This document shows positions 36,892 to 49,099 of a stretch of 64,000 nt of DNA, one piece after another. The stretch comes from Sialis fuliginosa (taxonomy: Eukaryota; Arthropoda; Insecta; Megaloptera; Sialidae): positions 16,341,001-16,405,000 of the forward strand of contig OY540817.1 in the NCBI GenBank assembly GCA_961205875.1, written 5' to 3'. Position numbers and translations under genes: made by a program. The first letter of the stretch is position 1. Each line of letters begins with the position of its first letter. Below the pieces are notes generated by a model, which saw only the letters and a list, made by a program, of their open reading frames with translations, had not been told where the DNA came from and searched no databases.

Positions 36892-37690
36892 GATATTTTG
36901 CTTCCTCGCAATATCGAAGATACGAGAAGCTATGTGATCGTTTCAGATTGAGACAAAAAAAAAGTTCTCCAATTTCAAAATTTTAAATTTATTTATCCGT
37001 TTCACGTCAAGACAAACACTTTTCGTTCCGTGTCTGTCTGTCTGTCCGTGTGTCCGTCCGTCCGTCTGTCCCCTGAATCCTTGTCACACGCATAACTCAT
37101 GAACCACTGAACCGATATTATTGAAACTTGGTCGGATGGTTGAGTTTGGTTTGAGGACGGTCCCATTTCAAAATCGTGTGTAAGGGGGAGGGGTGACACC
37201 CCAAAATATTTATTTTTTCAAGATATCTCAAGAATGACACATGTTACGAGAAAATTTTATAGAATATTTTTTGTAGAGAATTAAATTTCCTATAATATGG
37301 GTCTACTACGTTTGTTGTAAAATATTCTCTTACAAAGATTTATCTAAATTAATTTTAAAAATTCGTGTTTTGTTTTTCTAAATTGATATTTGATTGGATA
37401 TATTAAGTGTCATTTTGACGTTTTAAATGTCACTTTGGCGTTTTAAATGTCACTTAGACGTTTTAAATGTCATTTTGACATTTGCATAAATTTAGATTTA
37501 GATTGAAATTGTCAAAAAATTAAAATATATGAAAAAATATTCAGGTTTCGAATTTCGATTTTTTAGTAAAATTTGTATAAAAATTAAATGGTTAACCAAT
37601 GCCAGGCAATTTATCTGAACACTATCGGTTTTAGTGAATTTAGCACGAGGAAGCACTGTGCATTTACTTGGCAGATGTTTTTCCTAACAA
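36892..37690 (+). repeat. dispersed repeat family R, longest copy
   Basis: Shares with 26711-27245 (inverted), 55808-56300 and 415-540 a common order of blocks: 'cctcgcaata..gaagatacgagaa', 'tgatcgttt', 'ttctcc-atttc', a 'gtctgtctgtc' tract, 'ccttgtcacacgcata', 'gaaacttggt', 'aagggggaggg' and 'tttatctaaatt'. No coding function recognised and no termini found, so the class is open. Confidence 0.65.
37401..37480. repeat. four-unit 20-bp tandem repeat
   Basis: Four consecutive 20-base units follow the pattern TTTTAAATGTCAYTTNGRCG, with exact periodicity and few substitutions. They lie inside the longest copy of family R. The other copies have a single unit at this place. Confidence 0.8.
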
Positions 37691-38284
37691 ATTTATTCGT
37701 CCATATAAGTGTATCTACATATGTTTATAAATGAATTGGTCAAGTAGGTACCTATATATAGTAGTGCCGAAGGAAATATTTATTTTGAACTTCCCATTTT
37801 GACTGTATGTGTATATGTTATAAATCAATAACGACAAAATATATTTTTAAAGAAATGTTTTTCTAATTTTCTTCGAAACGACTTGTAATAAAAAATATAT
37901 ATTTTTACATGATCATACATTAAATAATTTTATCGTAGAACCTTTGATGGATGAGAAAATTCCAATATTCATAATTATTTGTAAGTTCAATTGTTTTTTG
38001 TCTGCAAATGTATACACAATATAATTAAAATAATGCTATCACTAGACACATTTAATAAAAAAAATAAAAATGGCAATCATGCAAAAAAATTGATTAAACA
38101 AATAAAAAATATAGTAATTTCTTCAAGATAAATTATTCAAATAAGTTATCCAACATTGCATTCGTGGAATTTGCAAAGACAGAACCACCAAACAACTAAA
38201 TTATCTAAAACGAAATTAATTCAAATCCAAGATTGCGACTGAATTCCACGGGATGTGATACAAAAGACGCAGAATTCGTGCAAT

Positions 38285-38400
38285 TCACGAGATAACGGCC
38301 AGTAATGTGGCGCTCGCGTCTATTTAAAACTCTCTCGCGTGGAAACTGCGGAGGAACTACGGACCAAGAGTTCAGCAAGTGTTTGCGTGTGTGTATGTGT
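38285..38400 (+). promoter_or_regulatory. candidate TATA promoter
   Basis: 'tctatttaaaactctctcgcg' is followed about 30 bases on by 'aactgcggaggaactacgg' in a locally GC-rich patch, ending in a GT-rich run. The layout fits an insect core promoter. No coding exon is recognised downstream before 45 kb. Confidence 0.3.
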
Positions 38401-38680
38401 GGGTGGGGGTGTGTGACCGCTAATTCTCAAGGACGTGCGCTAATCCTAGGTCTTTATTTTATTTTAACCCTAACCCTACGGTTATTTATTGTCAGTAAGC
38501 TGCCAGACTTGTACTGTACAATAGAATAAAAGTTTATTAAATGGCAAAATTCATATTTTACAGGAAAACGATTTGTGAATTGCGAATGAAATTCAGTGGT
38601 TGAGCGAACGATGATTTCAGTAAAAATAACTATGGTCCACAACCTTTACAATACCTACATGAAATTTAGTGTAAACTAGC

Positions 38681-39200
38681 GGATCCGGCAAAAGTTGTTC
38701 TGCCCAAAAATAAATCAGACCATAAATTTACATTTTCCTAAATATCTCGACTCCAGCGCAACCTACCGGGTCAAATTTTTGTAAAAAATATTTCTTTCCA
38801 TGTAACTAACTTGTATTCTGAATCTGAGCCAAAACAGACCATAAATACACATTTTCGTAAATATCTCGATTCCAGCGCCATCTACCGGGTGAAAAAAAAG
38901 ATACAATTATCGAAGTACTAAACCAACATATGGCGTGAATATGGGTTTGATACGTCCAGTGGTTTAGGCCTGATGATCTCACAAAAAAAACGTTTTGATA
39001 TATTGCTTATATGGAAAAAATACAATTTTTCGAAATATTTCGACTCCAGCGCCATTTATCAGAGCACCAAACAAAAATATGGTGTGAATATGGCTTCGAT
39101 ACGTCCAGTGAGTTAGGCCTGATGAATTCACAAACATACGCACCAATGTTTTATAATACTTATATTAAGATTGATTCGAAAATTTCAAAATTCTATATCT
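38681..39200 (+). repeat. dispersed repeat, 'ctagc-ga-ccggc' type, copy 1
   Basis: Begins 'actagcggatccggcaaaag' and contains two internal copies of a segment ('ataaat-tacattttc-taaatatctcgattccagcgccatctaccggg'), then 'gaatatgg-ttgatacgtccagtg--ttaggcctgat'. It matches 42391-42665. It is a common type of insect repeat; I cannot assign the class. Confidence 0.6.
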
Positions 39201-39205
39201 TACAA

Positions 39206-39751
39206 CAGTGGTTCTGAACCCTTTCGAAGCCACGTAACATCTTTGATTGTAAAAAAATGCAGAGCACTCTCTTACTAAATCATTAAGGTTATTAAAAAAA
39301 CAATAAAAATGTGCATAAACTTTCTGAATTTATCGAATTTTGCAGATATGTGATACAGCTACCCTCATTTATTTTAAATATTCCCAAGTTTTTCATTTTT
39401 TTGTTTGTTTTTATGTTCGTAAATGTCGAAAAACCCATAACATAAATTTTATGTCGAAAACTGCAAAATTATCAATGCTTTTGTTTAAAGAATTAAGTGC
39501 CCGGTTTGCACAATAATCCAAAATTCCTCAAGAGCCAGTTATGAAAATTTCAATTTTAGAGAACGATCTGTCGAAAAACTAATTGTTCTTCTTTTTGAAA
39601 CGAAAGATCATAATTAGACATACTAACTGCAGGAAATTAATGTATAAAATTGTCATCTAAAATGTTCGAAAAATTGCTCTACGACAAGAATAAGTTGTAT
39701 GGATAAAAATCGTGCTCGATATCATTGCTTGTGAAATGTTAAGAACCACTG
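39206..39751. mobile_element. hAT-like element remnant, 546 bp
   Basis: Ends CAGTGGTTCTGAACC and, inverted, CAGTGGTTCTTAACA, the widespread hAT terminus. The flanks (tcttacaa and gtctacag) match only partly, so the target duplication is degraded. No transposase ORF is readable. Confidence 0.6.
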
Positions 39752-39974
39752 GTCTACAGATACATAGTCAAAATGGATTCTGCATCCATGTATTTCATTA
39801 AAGTTAAAATCTCTGAATCGAAACTTATATAATATAGAAGTTAACTAACTAAAATGATCTAACCCACAAAACATTAATGAATATTAGATCTGTATCTCTG
39901 AGAGTAGTGCATTGTTGTCTATAGACGTTTTGAATAAAATCCGTGTGGTCTATAAAGAATCAGCCACCGTGACA

Positions 39975-40045
39975 CGGCCTTGGACTCACCGTACGTCCGG
40001 ATGTCGCTGATGCAGGCACATCACCCGGAAATCACAAAGAATTAA
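39975..40045. other. GC-rich patch, possible coding exon
   Basis: The plus strand has an open stretch RDTALDSPYVRMSLMQAHHPEITKN and stop. The minus strand has CDFRVMCLHQRHPDVR ending at a good donor (gtgagt). Base composition resembles coding sequence here, but neither reading is recognised and nothing joins it. Confidence 0.25.
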
Positions 40046-42390
40046 TTATCTCAGACAGACTCGACCCATTGTGTTACAGTTAAACGTTATTTGTTGTGTT
40101 ACATGTTAATTTACGTTTATACAGTGATTCATCGATTCGTATTTTATTTTATTTTTTAAACAAAAGAATTAATCTTCAAAAAATGTAAAATTTATCCTTC
40201 ACACTCGAGTTGTGCCATAGAAAACAGACAGGGCTGTCATTAGGCATGTTGATGCTCCATATATACTTGAAAATTAGACCTTTTCGTACCTTATTGTAAT
40301 AATTCAACTTACAAAACTCCTGGAAAAAGATTTATAACTGTGCCAGAAGGAAACTAAAGAAAAAATTAAATGTAAGGTTATTCTATATATTTCACAGAAT
40401 ACGAATTGTGACGTCGCAAATGCTTTAATCAATTCCATCGCGTTTTAAATGCGAGCTGATTTTTACGACTTTTAATATTGAATAATTTAAAATTGAGCAA
40501 TAAAAAAACAATTTGTTCAGTGCTATTATTATTTTTTTAGCCTAATTTTTGCCATGAAGTAATAAAAAATGTATGTCAAAAATTTCCGGATTATTATTAA
40601 CACTCTCTGTATTTCTTTAATCGGCCGGACCTGAGCATAGACTGTATATTATAAGAAAGCATTAGTTATATATGTATATATATTGTTTACATGATCATTT
40701 GTAAACTATATAGGTAAATTTTTTTAGCTACTTTTAGATTTATTAAAGTGCTAATAAATTATCACCCAAAAAATTCTGCGGAAATTCTTGAAGAAGAACA
40801 ATATACATTTATCAAAAATGATTGATATTATATGATATTTCACAAACAAAACGTTTTTTTAAAAATATTTTTCTAATCGTAACGATGCAGTTTTTAAAGA
40901 AACTTATCCTTTAAGAGAAACGTTATCTTTAGAAACAAATGAACATAGAATTGTTTTCATTTTAGAAGGTATATAGATTGTTCTGTATTGACAGTATTTT
41001 ATCGTATCTAGTCATTAGATTTTTACGACGTTTCCGCAAGCCATTGTTGACTTTTGAGTTCCCATTAACGGGTGTTAGTCAATACGAGTTAAGAAAGATT
41101 AAACGAAGTAACCTGAGCGTAGCATTAGATCAGTTTAGTTGACCTCGTCGGTATTGCAAAGAATTTATTCGCTAGTACATATAAAAGCAAATCTAAATTT
41201 CCTCACCAAGTTTTCCAGCTTTTTTTTTTGTATATAAACTTTAACAATCTAGTTACCAAAAGTTTAAAAAATCAATGATTATTGGCATCTTCTAAAAAAA
41301 TTAAGAATGTAGCTTTTAATTTGTAATTTCAATGAAAATTATAACGAACACTGTAGCAAGAATACTTTTTTTTGAATTTTTGAAATTACTTTTTTATAAA
41401 TCTTAATGACTTCGGAACGCTATCATTTGGTCGTTTTATTTGAATCTTAACTATTGATTTTTTATAAACAATTAAAATAGTGATTTTTAGTATTTTTTAA
41501 TGTGTTCCCCTTTTTTTTATATAAGATTTGAGGCGTCCCGTTGCGAAGGAAAATTAATTAAAAAATGATAATTTCGGCTTCTAACTTAAACATAATAATA
41601 TGAGGATGATCAATTATTGATCTTGATAACCATTTCGTTACGGATTTTTTTAACAAACATATGCGAATAAGTGAAAAATATATCTTTCTCTGTCTTATAA
41701 CATAGTAAAAACTCATAAGCACTGGTTTAGGAAAACATACAACTTTTTCAAAAATACAATTAATATTCTAGAATAAGCCAAAATTCTTTTTATAAAATTT
41801 GAAGGGGGTGTCATAAAAAGTCTTAATTCGGAACTGTTTATATAACATAATAATATGCTCGTTAAATAAATCTGTACATTTATTATAGAGGTACAACTAC
41901 ATGAACCTTTATAATGTTTACTCGTTTAACAATATATAGTAGCAGGAGGGTACAACTAAATAGATCTTTATAATGTATGTCGTTTTGTCAAAGTGTTTTT
42001 TCTTCAGCTTGCCGCTGTTTGTTCTTAAGGATATAATCCGAGAGCATTTTTCGTTAATGAATATTTATCCAAGAAATAACTAGCAAAGGTTGGCGACTGC
42101 TTTTGATATTGTGCACTCTTCAGTATTTTTATTCAAAACGTGTCGGGCGTTTGTATATGTAGTTCCGCGCTTCAGAATAATACATCATTAAAATATTTTC
42201 ATTGCAATTTGGTTCTTACAGTTCAAATAAAAAAAATGTAAAAATATAAAAATCCTAGCTGTATTATCCGGCGTTTCCCGGGATTTCCTTTGATAACTCA
42301 AGTAGGTCTAAGTACATCAAAAATTATCAAATAAAAAATAATGTCTACAGTTCTCCATAATTAAAATATGGATCTAATTTAACTAATTAC

Positions 42391-42665
42391 TAGCTGACCC
42401 GGCTCATGTTGTTCTGCCTAAAAATAAATAATGAATACACATTTTCGTAAATTGTCAAAATATATATCTTTTCAAGTAACTAACATATTCTGAGTATGAG
42501 TCAAATAGAACCATAAGTACACATTCTCGATTCCAGCGTTATCTACGGGCTCCAAAAAAAAAAACAACTTATTGGAGCACTAAACGAATATATGGTGTGA
42601 ATATGGCTTCGATACTTCCAGTGATTTAGGCCTGATAAGAACATATACATACGCACCAATGTTTT
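42391..42665 (+). repeat. dispersed repeat, 'ctagc-ga-ccggc' type, copy 2
   Basis: Begins 'actagctgacccggctcatg' and then follows the 38.7 kb copy ('cattctcgattccagcg', 'ggcttcgatacttccagtga', 'ttaggcctgata'), with internal deletions. Confidence 0.6.
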
Positions 42666-45015
42666 TATATTTTAATACGAGATATAATATTTTTTATAGC
42701 TTTTTAGTTGATCAACTAAAAAAGTTTTATATCTATGAATAAGGTAATAAACTAAATACAAATGCCACTCACCGATTGTATTTTTTTGGTGCCACTGGTG
42801 TAGAGAATCAGGTGGTGAGACTAGGTGAGAATACTCGCTCCGGGCTGATTGATGGAATGCTTTGGTTCTATCAGTCCAACAACACTTTACGTTCAATTAA
42901 GATTTGTTCACCATTTCTCTCTCTCTTTCTTGTATTGCATTTTCTTTTTCCACCTGTCAAAGTAATTATTTATTAATTCAGTGAGATATCTTCAAAAAAT
43001 AACATTTCTTTCAAAAGTAGATGGATAAAAAGCATTTATTACTGATCAAAAAAGCAATTTTCAAAGCTGTGTGTTATTATGGTAAATAATGAAATATTGA
43101 ATATTATTTAATATTATGTATAGGTATATGTACATCAATAAATCATATAAAAATTAATAATTAAAATAAAAAAAAACACATAAGGATTGAAATCTCTGCT
43201 TTCCAATAATTTTTGTAAAGGTCCCCATGACTTGCTAATAAAAAGTTTCTATGAGCACAAGGTCCGAAAATGTATAGTTTTTTTTATTTATTCAGGGTCA
43301 AAGGTTAGGATTTAAAATATACATTATTTACAACAGGTTATGGCAACAAACTTTTTTTTTCCACATTCTAGACTCTAAAATAGTCCATTCATAACGCTTT
43401 CTAGACAAAAACTAGAATCATCTTTCGTTTGTATCCGAACTTCAGTAAAGAAAAATAATGCAACAAACGTGATCAGCAAATATTTGAATTCCTAGTTTCT
43501 GATCTTGGATAACAATACAATTAAAATATATACAAATATTACAAAAAATAGTTTTCTGTTTGTTTTATAACACCAAAACCTTGTGGAAAATTACATATAT
43601 TCACCTATCTAAAAAATGACCCACTTTTCGAAAATACTATTTAGATTTATTATAAGTATCTGCAATATTATTTTGAGTATAATAATGATATAATATGTAT
43701 GTGTATTTTATATCTATAATCAAATTCCAATAGAGTATTTTTCTGTCTGTTTTCTGTGCGTAATACTATAAAACAGACGCGCTATTTGTGCTTGTGGACG
43801 TGACACAATTCATATTCAAAACACGGTTTTATTAGTCATCGCAACAGCCATGAACAGTTCAAACGTTTATTTATACATAAACAATATTATATCTACAGGT
43901 ATTTATGTGCAATTCAGAAATATCAATATCGAAAATATTATTCAAAAAATAAAGAACCATTTTTTCTTTCTTTATACTCATGTATGAAATACATACAGTA
44001 TAAGTAAGTATTGTTTTCCCTTAAATTGAGAATTCTTAGAAGATATAAAATATTTTTCAGTTTATTGGCAAACTAAACGATTTGTCTGCTATAATAGAAT
44101 GTATAAAGTACTCAGGTACCAACATATTTTTTTATGAATACATGTAAATTAAAGTTTAGGTAAAGGACTTTTGACATATCCTGTATATACTTAGGTACAT
44201 TAATATTATATAATTGCACAAATAAAACGATAATAATGGGTATATATATTACCATATGGTTTTTAGGACAAATGCGGAATTGAATTTAATGGGATTGTTT
44301 TCCAGGAAAATATGAGGATTTGTATAATTGTACGTGCGCGTGTTTATGTGTGTATGTGTGTGGTATTTAATAGATAGACCGTGGGTAGCTGCAGGACCAT
44401 TAGGGTCGTTTAGTTATTATTTTAGTTAAAATGACCAGACCATGTGTTATTATAAAGATATATTTATTTTTAAATTAAGAGATGGTTTTGGAATAATAAA
44501 CGAAATTATTATTTTGATTTCAAGTAACTTACAATTAGTAGAAGTTTTAGGAAAATTATAATATTATTATGAAAACTGAAATTAGTCATCATGGCATCTG
44601 AACGATTCATCGAATTAACTTTCGTTTAAATAAACAAAATAATTCATAAAGGGATTACTCTAATGCCGCAAAATGTGTACCATTATCAAAAAAGATTTGC
44701 AGTAAAGCCGAGGTACCGCAAAAAAACATAAATGGTCAACTACATGCCATTAATAATTCATCAATTATCTTCAATATTAACTGCTGTATGCACGCGTGTG
44801 GTGAGTATGTATATAAAAATAACATTGATGAGAGATGCGTGCTTGTGAAACACCTCACGTTCTGTTATGCTTCTAAAATCCACCGACCATTGTCATCCGT
44901 CCAACAACAAGTATGGGTCAGTGATGTAACTCAGTAATATTGGGCCAATGTCAGCACATCATCGTGCATATACAATTAAGGAATGCAGTAACAAACATAT
45001 CTCAGGAGACCAGCA
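42666..45015. other. no gene recognised upstream of the secreted-protein gene
   Basis: AT-rich. A patch near 42780-42850 has higher GC, but its open frames on both strands lack recognisable similarity. The last 200 bases are the presumed promoter region of the secreted-protein gene. Confidence 0.45.
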
Positions 45016-45022
45016 TATAAAT
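45016..45022 (+). promoter_or_regulatory. TATA box of the QRYVLVP gene
   Basis: TATAAAT lies 55 bases before the ATG. A start about 30 bases downstream would fall near 45046 ('taatcacattc'), giving a short 5' leader of about 25 bases. Short TATA-driven promoters are typical of insect cuticle and other abundant secreted-protein genes. Confidence 0.65.
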
Positions 45023-45071
45023 ACTCACATACGATCTACGTTAATCACATTCTGTATCAAATCAAACAGCA

Positions 45072-46040
45072 ATGAAGTACTTACTGGTATTGTTCGCGTC
45101 CCTATCAGCGGTCCTAGTAGGAGCCGCGCCGCAGAACTTCAAATACTATTTCTTCCAACGGCAAGAAGTTGCTCCGTACGAACCTGCAACCCAACCACAA
45201 GGAGCTAGGCTAGAATTACCGGTGAATCAAGAATTTCAGCCACAAGCTGCTTTTACTCAAGAACAAGTAAATCAAAGATATGTTTTAGTACCTTCTGATC
45301 AACAAAAACAAAAAGTTCAAGCTCCAGCAAATACATATCTGCCACAAGTTCAAGTTGAACTTGAAGATGGTCAGGATATAGTTGATCCAACTGTTCAAAG
45401 GTATGTTTTAGTACCTGCTGAAACAGAAAACGATAAAGTTCAACAAAAGCAAGATGTTAAAACTCCAGTAAAGACATATCTACCACAAGTTCAAGATGAT
45501 CAGGATGAAGTCGCACCAGTTGTCCAAAGGTACGTTCTAGTACCTGAGCAACAAGTTGAACAAACTCAACAGCAGCAAGAAAGCCAAGATAATGAAGACG
45601 AAGTTACACCAGTTGTTCAAAAGTATGTTCTGGTACCACAACAGTACGCTGTGAATCAGAATCTCCCAGCTCAGCAAGTTGTACAGCCTCAATTCCAATA
45701 TTTCCAACAGTACAATCTTCCCCAAGTACCTCAAGCTGCAGTACCACCATTTGCTGCTAGTGTGCATCAGTATTATGCTCAATTCAGAAAGGAAGATTTG
45801 GCAAATAACTCTACTGTGTTAAAACGGGTAGATGGTGATGAAGAAAATAAGCAAGAGGATGTTCCAGAAGAAGTAACTGAAGATGCTGTAGATAAAGAAG
45901 GAGTTCCAGAAAAATATGTGGCAGTACAACAGCCGAGAACTCCTGGACGACAAGTATATGCTAGGATAAGTTCAAACGGTGTTCAAATACAAACGGGATA
46001 TTCGAATCAGCAAAGATACACACCAGATAAACAGGAAGAG
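45072..46040 (+). CDS. QRYVLVP-repeat protein, exon 1
   Basis: Start ATG in context aacagcaATG, followed at once by a hydrophobic signal peptide. This exon holds all four QRYVLVP repeats and ends KQEE before gtaagt. Codons are far more balanced than in the flanking DNA. Without splicing, the frame would run on into AT-rich sequence and stop at 46082. Confidence 0.93.
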
Positions 46041-46984
46041 GTAAGTTGTATTATCAATAATTCAATAAATATAAAGATATAAAAATATTAATTCTATTTA
46101 ATTCAATTTTTTTGATTATAAAAATATAATATTTTAACTAATTATGACTGTGAATATATAAATATTTTTCAAAATTAATATTTTTCTTTTGAAAAGTAAT
46201 TGACAATTGAACAAAAAATAGACATAAACCCAACTAATGATTCATTTATAAATGTTTTGAATTAGAAAAACAGTTATTTTGGTATCGATATCTATTAAAA
46301 ATACTAATTTTGATTTTTTAATATAATTTCTAAAAATGATTGTGATTTTATTGCTTTCCATAAATGGGCATAATTAAATGTCATTAATGTTAAAATGCGA
46401 TTTCCAAAATTATCTCGAAATTTTAGTAAGAGAACTTAATGTATTTAATTGGTTAATTACTGACTTATCATTTAACTGCTGACAAGAATAACCCTGGGAA
46501 AAATCTTTATTGAATAGATTAAAATATCCAACACAAATTTTTGATACTTTAAAACACATGTTATATTACCTCCTAACTCCAAACCCATGTAAATTTGATT
46601 AATTTTACATAAATATTCTAGGATACTACAACTGAATCAGCTGAGACAACGACAGAACTGACAGAGACCACAACAGAACTGACAGAGACAGCGACAGTAC
46701 CAGCGGCAGAGTTAGCAAAGAGCGAGAAGCAAGTAGCTCTCGAACCTGACAGTGAATCTGTGAATGATTCCAACGGTGACAATAACGGTGTTAGTTCTCA
46801 AGAAGGATCGTACTACGTTCTCCTCCCCAACGGTCAGTTGCAGAAGGTCGTGTTCATGACTGAAGCAGATTTGCACAAGATGGAAGTCACGGCTAGGTTA
46901 CAGTACCAGAATATTGATCCCATCAGAGGGCCTATCTATACGTATAATATGAAGAACCAACCGTTGATTCAACTTTTTAAATAG
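45072..46984 (+). CDS. secreted QRYVLVP-repeat protein (two exons, complete)
   Basis: Exon 1 is 45072-46040 and exon 2 is 46622-46984, joined in phase 0 with donor gtaagt and acceptor 'tattctag'. The product has 443 residues. Residues 1-18 form a signal peptide (MKYLLVLFASLSAVLVGA). The mature part is Gln/Pro/Val-rich and repeats [QR/QK]YVLVP four times (residues 68-74, 109-115, 152-158, 183-189), with TYLPQVQ twice (88-94, 135-141) between acidic spacers. A Glu/Asp-rich region follows, then a Thr/Glu linker encoded at the start of exon 2 (two copies of TTTELTE), then a tail with SYYVLLPNGQLQKV and RLQYQNIDPIRGPIYTYN. The tail resembles insect secreted or cuticle-associated proteins of unknown function; I think of the DUF4794 type, but cannot check. 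No catalytic motif is visible. A structural extracellular or cuticular role is an inference. Confidence 0.9.
46622..46984 (+). CDS. QRYVLVP-repeat protein, exon 2
   Basis: It begins DTTTESAETTTELTETTTELTE, continues in the exon-1 frame and stops with TAG after LIQLFK. The coding bias (GC-rich third positions) starts exactly at the acceptor site. The conserved-looking C-terminal block (YYVLLPNGQLQKV, PIRGPIYTYN) lies here. Confidence 0.9.
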   Translation, partial: DTTTESAETTTELTETTTELTETATVPAAELAKSEKQVALEPDSESVNDSNGDNNGVSSQEGSYYVLLPNGQLQKVVFMTEADLHKMEVTARLQYQNIDPIRGPIYTYNMKNQPLIQLFK

Positions 46985-47059
46985 ATTGATTCATCTGAAG
47001 ACTTCAGAAGGCAATACGATTAACGACAATCGAGGAAATTGATATTTTATAGGCAGATT

Positions 47060-47065
47060 AATAAA
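47060..47065 (+). terminator. poly(A) signal of the QRYVLVP gene
   Basis: AATAAA lies 76 bases after the stop codon, in a plausible 3' UTR ('cagattaataaatac'). Confidence 0.55.
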
Positions 47066-47539
47066 TACATAGTTTCTTTGTTATTTTTCGCTTTGGCTTC
47101 TGAATGAAATTTTTAAGAAATTTATACGAACTGTGCTTTTCATTGTGATAAATATATTTTATTGTTTGAATATTGAATATGTTTGTTTTTCTTTTATCTT
47201 TAATTCGATTATTAAATAAGTTATTCTTTTTTATATTCTAGTATTTCGTTTGAGAAAATCTACATATATAAAATTCATTAATTTGGAATATAAAAAATAT
47301 TATCTTACATTTTACAAAACATCTAGTTTTATGTTTCAAGATTTAGGTATATGGTATTGCAGAGTTTATTTTGGATTCTTTTATTTTACACAATTCTACA
47401 ATATATTGTTCAATATTTAACGGTTTAGGTAGCATATTGCAAAAGAGCGCGCTGACGGAAAACTTTTTTATGTTATCTAACGTAACTAAATATATACTAA
47501 AACCTGGGTAAAGAACATTTTTAAATCTATCAATTAAAA

Positions 47540-47640
47540 AAGAACACGTATATCGGATAAATGGTTCTCGAGTGATAAGCGCATTAACGGATAGACAGAC
47601 AGAGAGAGTTTTATAATATGTAAGGATACTGTCAAGTGAA
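47540..47640 (+). repeat. short dispersed repeat shared with 6185-6225
   Basis: 'cggataaatggttctcgagtgataagcgca' here matches 'cggataagtggttctcgagtgataagcgca' at 6190-6220. It looks like a fragment of a common insect repeat. Confidence 0.5.
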
Positions 47641-48308
47641 GAGTTTTGGCTACGAAATATTTCATATAAATTCATTTATATGAAATGTGTTCGTTATTGT
47701 TTTCATTTTCATTTTAACGAAGAATGAATATAACTAGGAATGATATTTATACAAAAAATAATTAAGTGATAAAAATAACAAATGTACTATGACGGAGTTT
47801 TGAATAATCTATATATATGTTACCACCGAAAACAATCTTTTTAACGAAAATATAGCAAGAAATTGCTCGGAAAAATGCAAAAAGTTATAAATTTAATGAA
47901 GTCATAGAGAAAGACGAGAGAAAAACTTTTCATAAATTATTTCAGTAAAATTATTTTAGTTAATGAAGTCGAGATTGATTCCTTTCAAGACGAGAGGAAA
48001 ATAAATGGACTGTAGTTCTTTATATTTTAATTAAAACTAATAATTAACTTTCTTAATCTAAAAAGAATTTCACACTTTCAATGAAAAACTTTTATATTTT
48101 ATATTCTTACATTTGAATTACAGAATACATAATTTAATTTTTTAACCGAATGAAAAAATCTACTCTGAAAAAATTTATTTAAAATATTTTTAGAAAATGT
48201 ATAACACTCATTTAATAATAAAAGAATATTTTTTTGCATGATCAATTGGAATTACTAATTTTGATCTATATTTAGTTATTTTTCACTATAAATAAATATC
48301 ATAAAATA

Positions 48309-48823
48309 AGGTAATGGCACCAGTCTTGGCAAAGACTTCAGTAACGGCAAATTTTTAATTAAATATATTAAATTAGAAATATTTGTTGATAATTGTTTAC
48401 TACCATTTGTGAATATTAATCTATATACATTTAACTGTCTTACAGCTTAATTTGATGACAATCATCCAGTAGGTGTCAAAATGGGACATTAAACTAATTA
48501 ATAGTATAATTTATTTATTAATTATTTTATAATCATAGCAACTCCTTTACATTGTTTCAAATTTGCAAATTAGCAAGTGTCCATAACTGTGTGCTCATTA
48601 CTAGTTTTACTTTATCCATTACTGGAGAAAAAACATAAACAAAATAAAAGGTTATAATTTAAAAAACAAATTATATTTACGGATTTTGGTAATTAAATTG
48701 ATTAAATAAAGACTTACTTGTTTATTAGTAGTATGAGTTCATGATAATTACAAAACATAATCCCGTCAATCACAAGAACAGTAAACCTTGCTCTTATAGC
48801 GGCCATAACTGGTGCCAGTACCT
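48309..48823 (+). mobile_element. TA-flanked MITE, copy 4 (full length, 515 bp)
   Basis: Termini AGGTAATGGCACCAGT and ACTGGTGCCAGTACCT with TA flanks, in the same orientation as copy 1. Confidence 0.8.
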
Positions 48824-49099
48824 TATTACTAATTTTTATCTAGAAATATTTTGACCTCCTATTTTTTTGATGAATAATTTTTAACTGATTCTTGGAATTT
48901 TAATCGAACTATCGAAACTATATTTAAAAACTATATTACAGTGAATATTAACAATCATCTCTTATTAAATATAAACAATACGGATATTTATAATAAATTA
49001 AATCATCTTTATAATAAAATAGTAAATTAATTTTGTCTAACACACGTATGTACATTTACCAAAAACTGTTGCATTGCTTCAAACATTACAATGTAGCAT

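Noticed and set aside
38463-38480. Two 'ccctaa' units resembling a telomeric repeat
   Set aside because: Insect telomeres are usually (TTAGG)n and only two units of a different repeat are present; chance is enough.
41180-41187. TATAAAAG as a possible core promoter
   Set aside because: No initiator or exon-like sequence follows; AT-rich DNA gives such matches by chance.
44948-45208. 86-residue frame overlapping the start of the secreted-protein gene
   Set aside because: It runs through the TATA box and is a shadow of the real gene in another frame.
45537-45782. Minus-strand frame inside the QRYVLVP exon
   Set aside because: Antisense shadow of the Gln-rich coding sequence (Leu-rich translation).
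47343-47675. 110-residue open frame on the minus strand after the secreted-protein gene
   Set aside because: It overlaps a dispersed repeat fragment shared with 6.2 kb and looks like chance translation.
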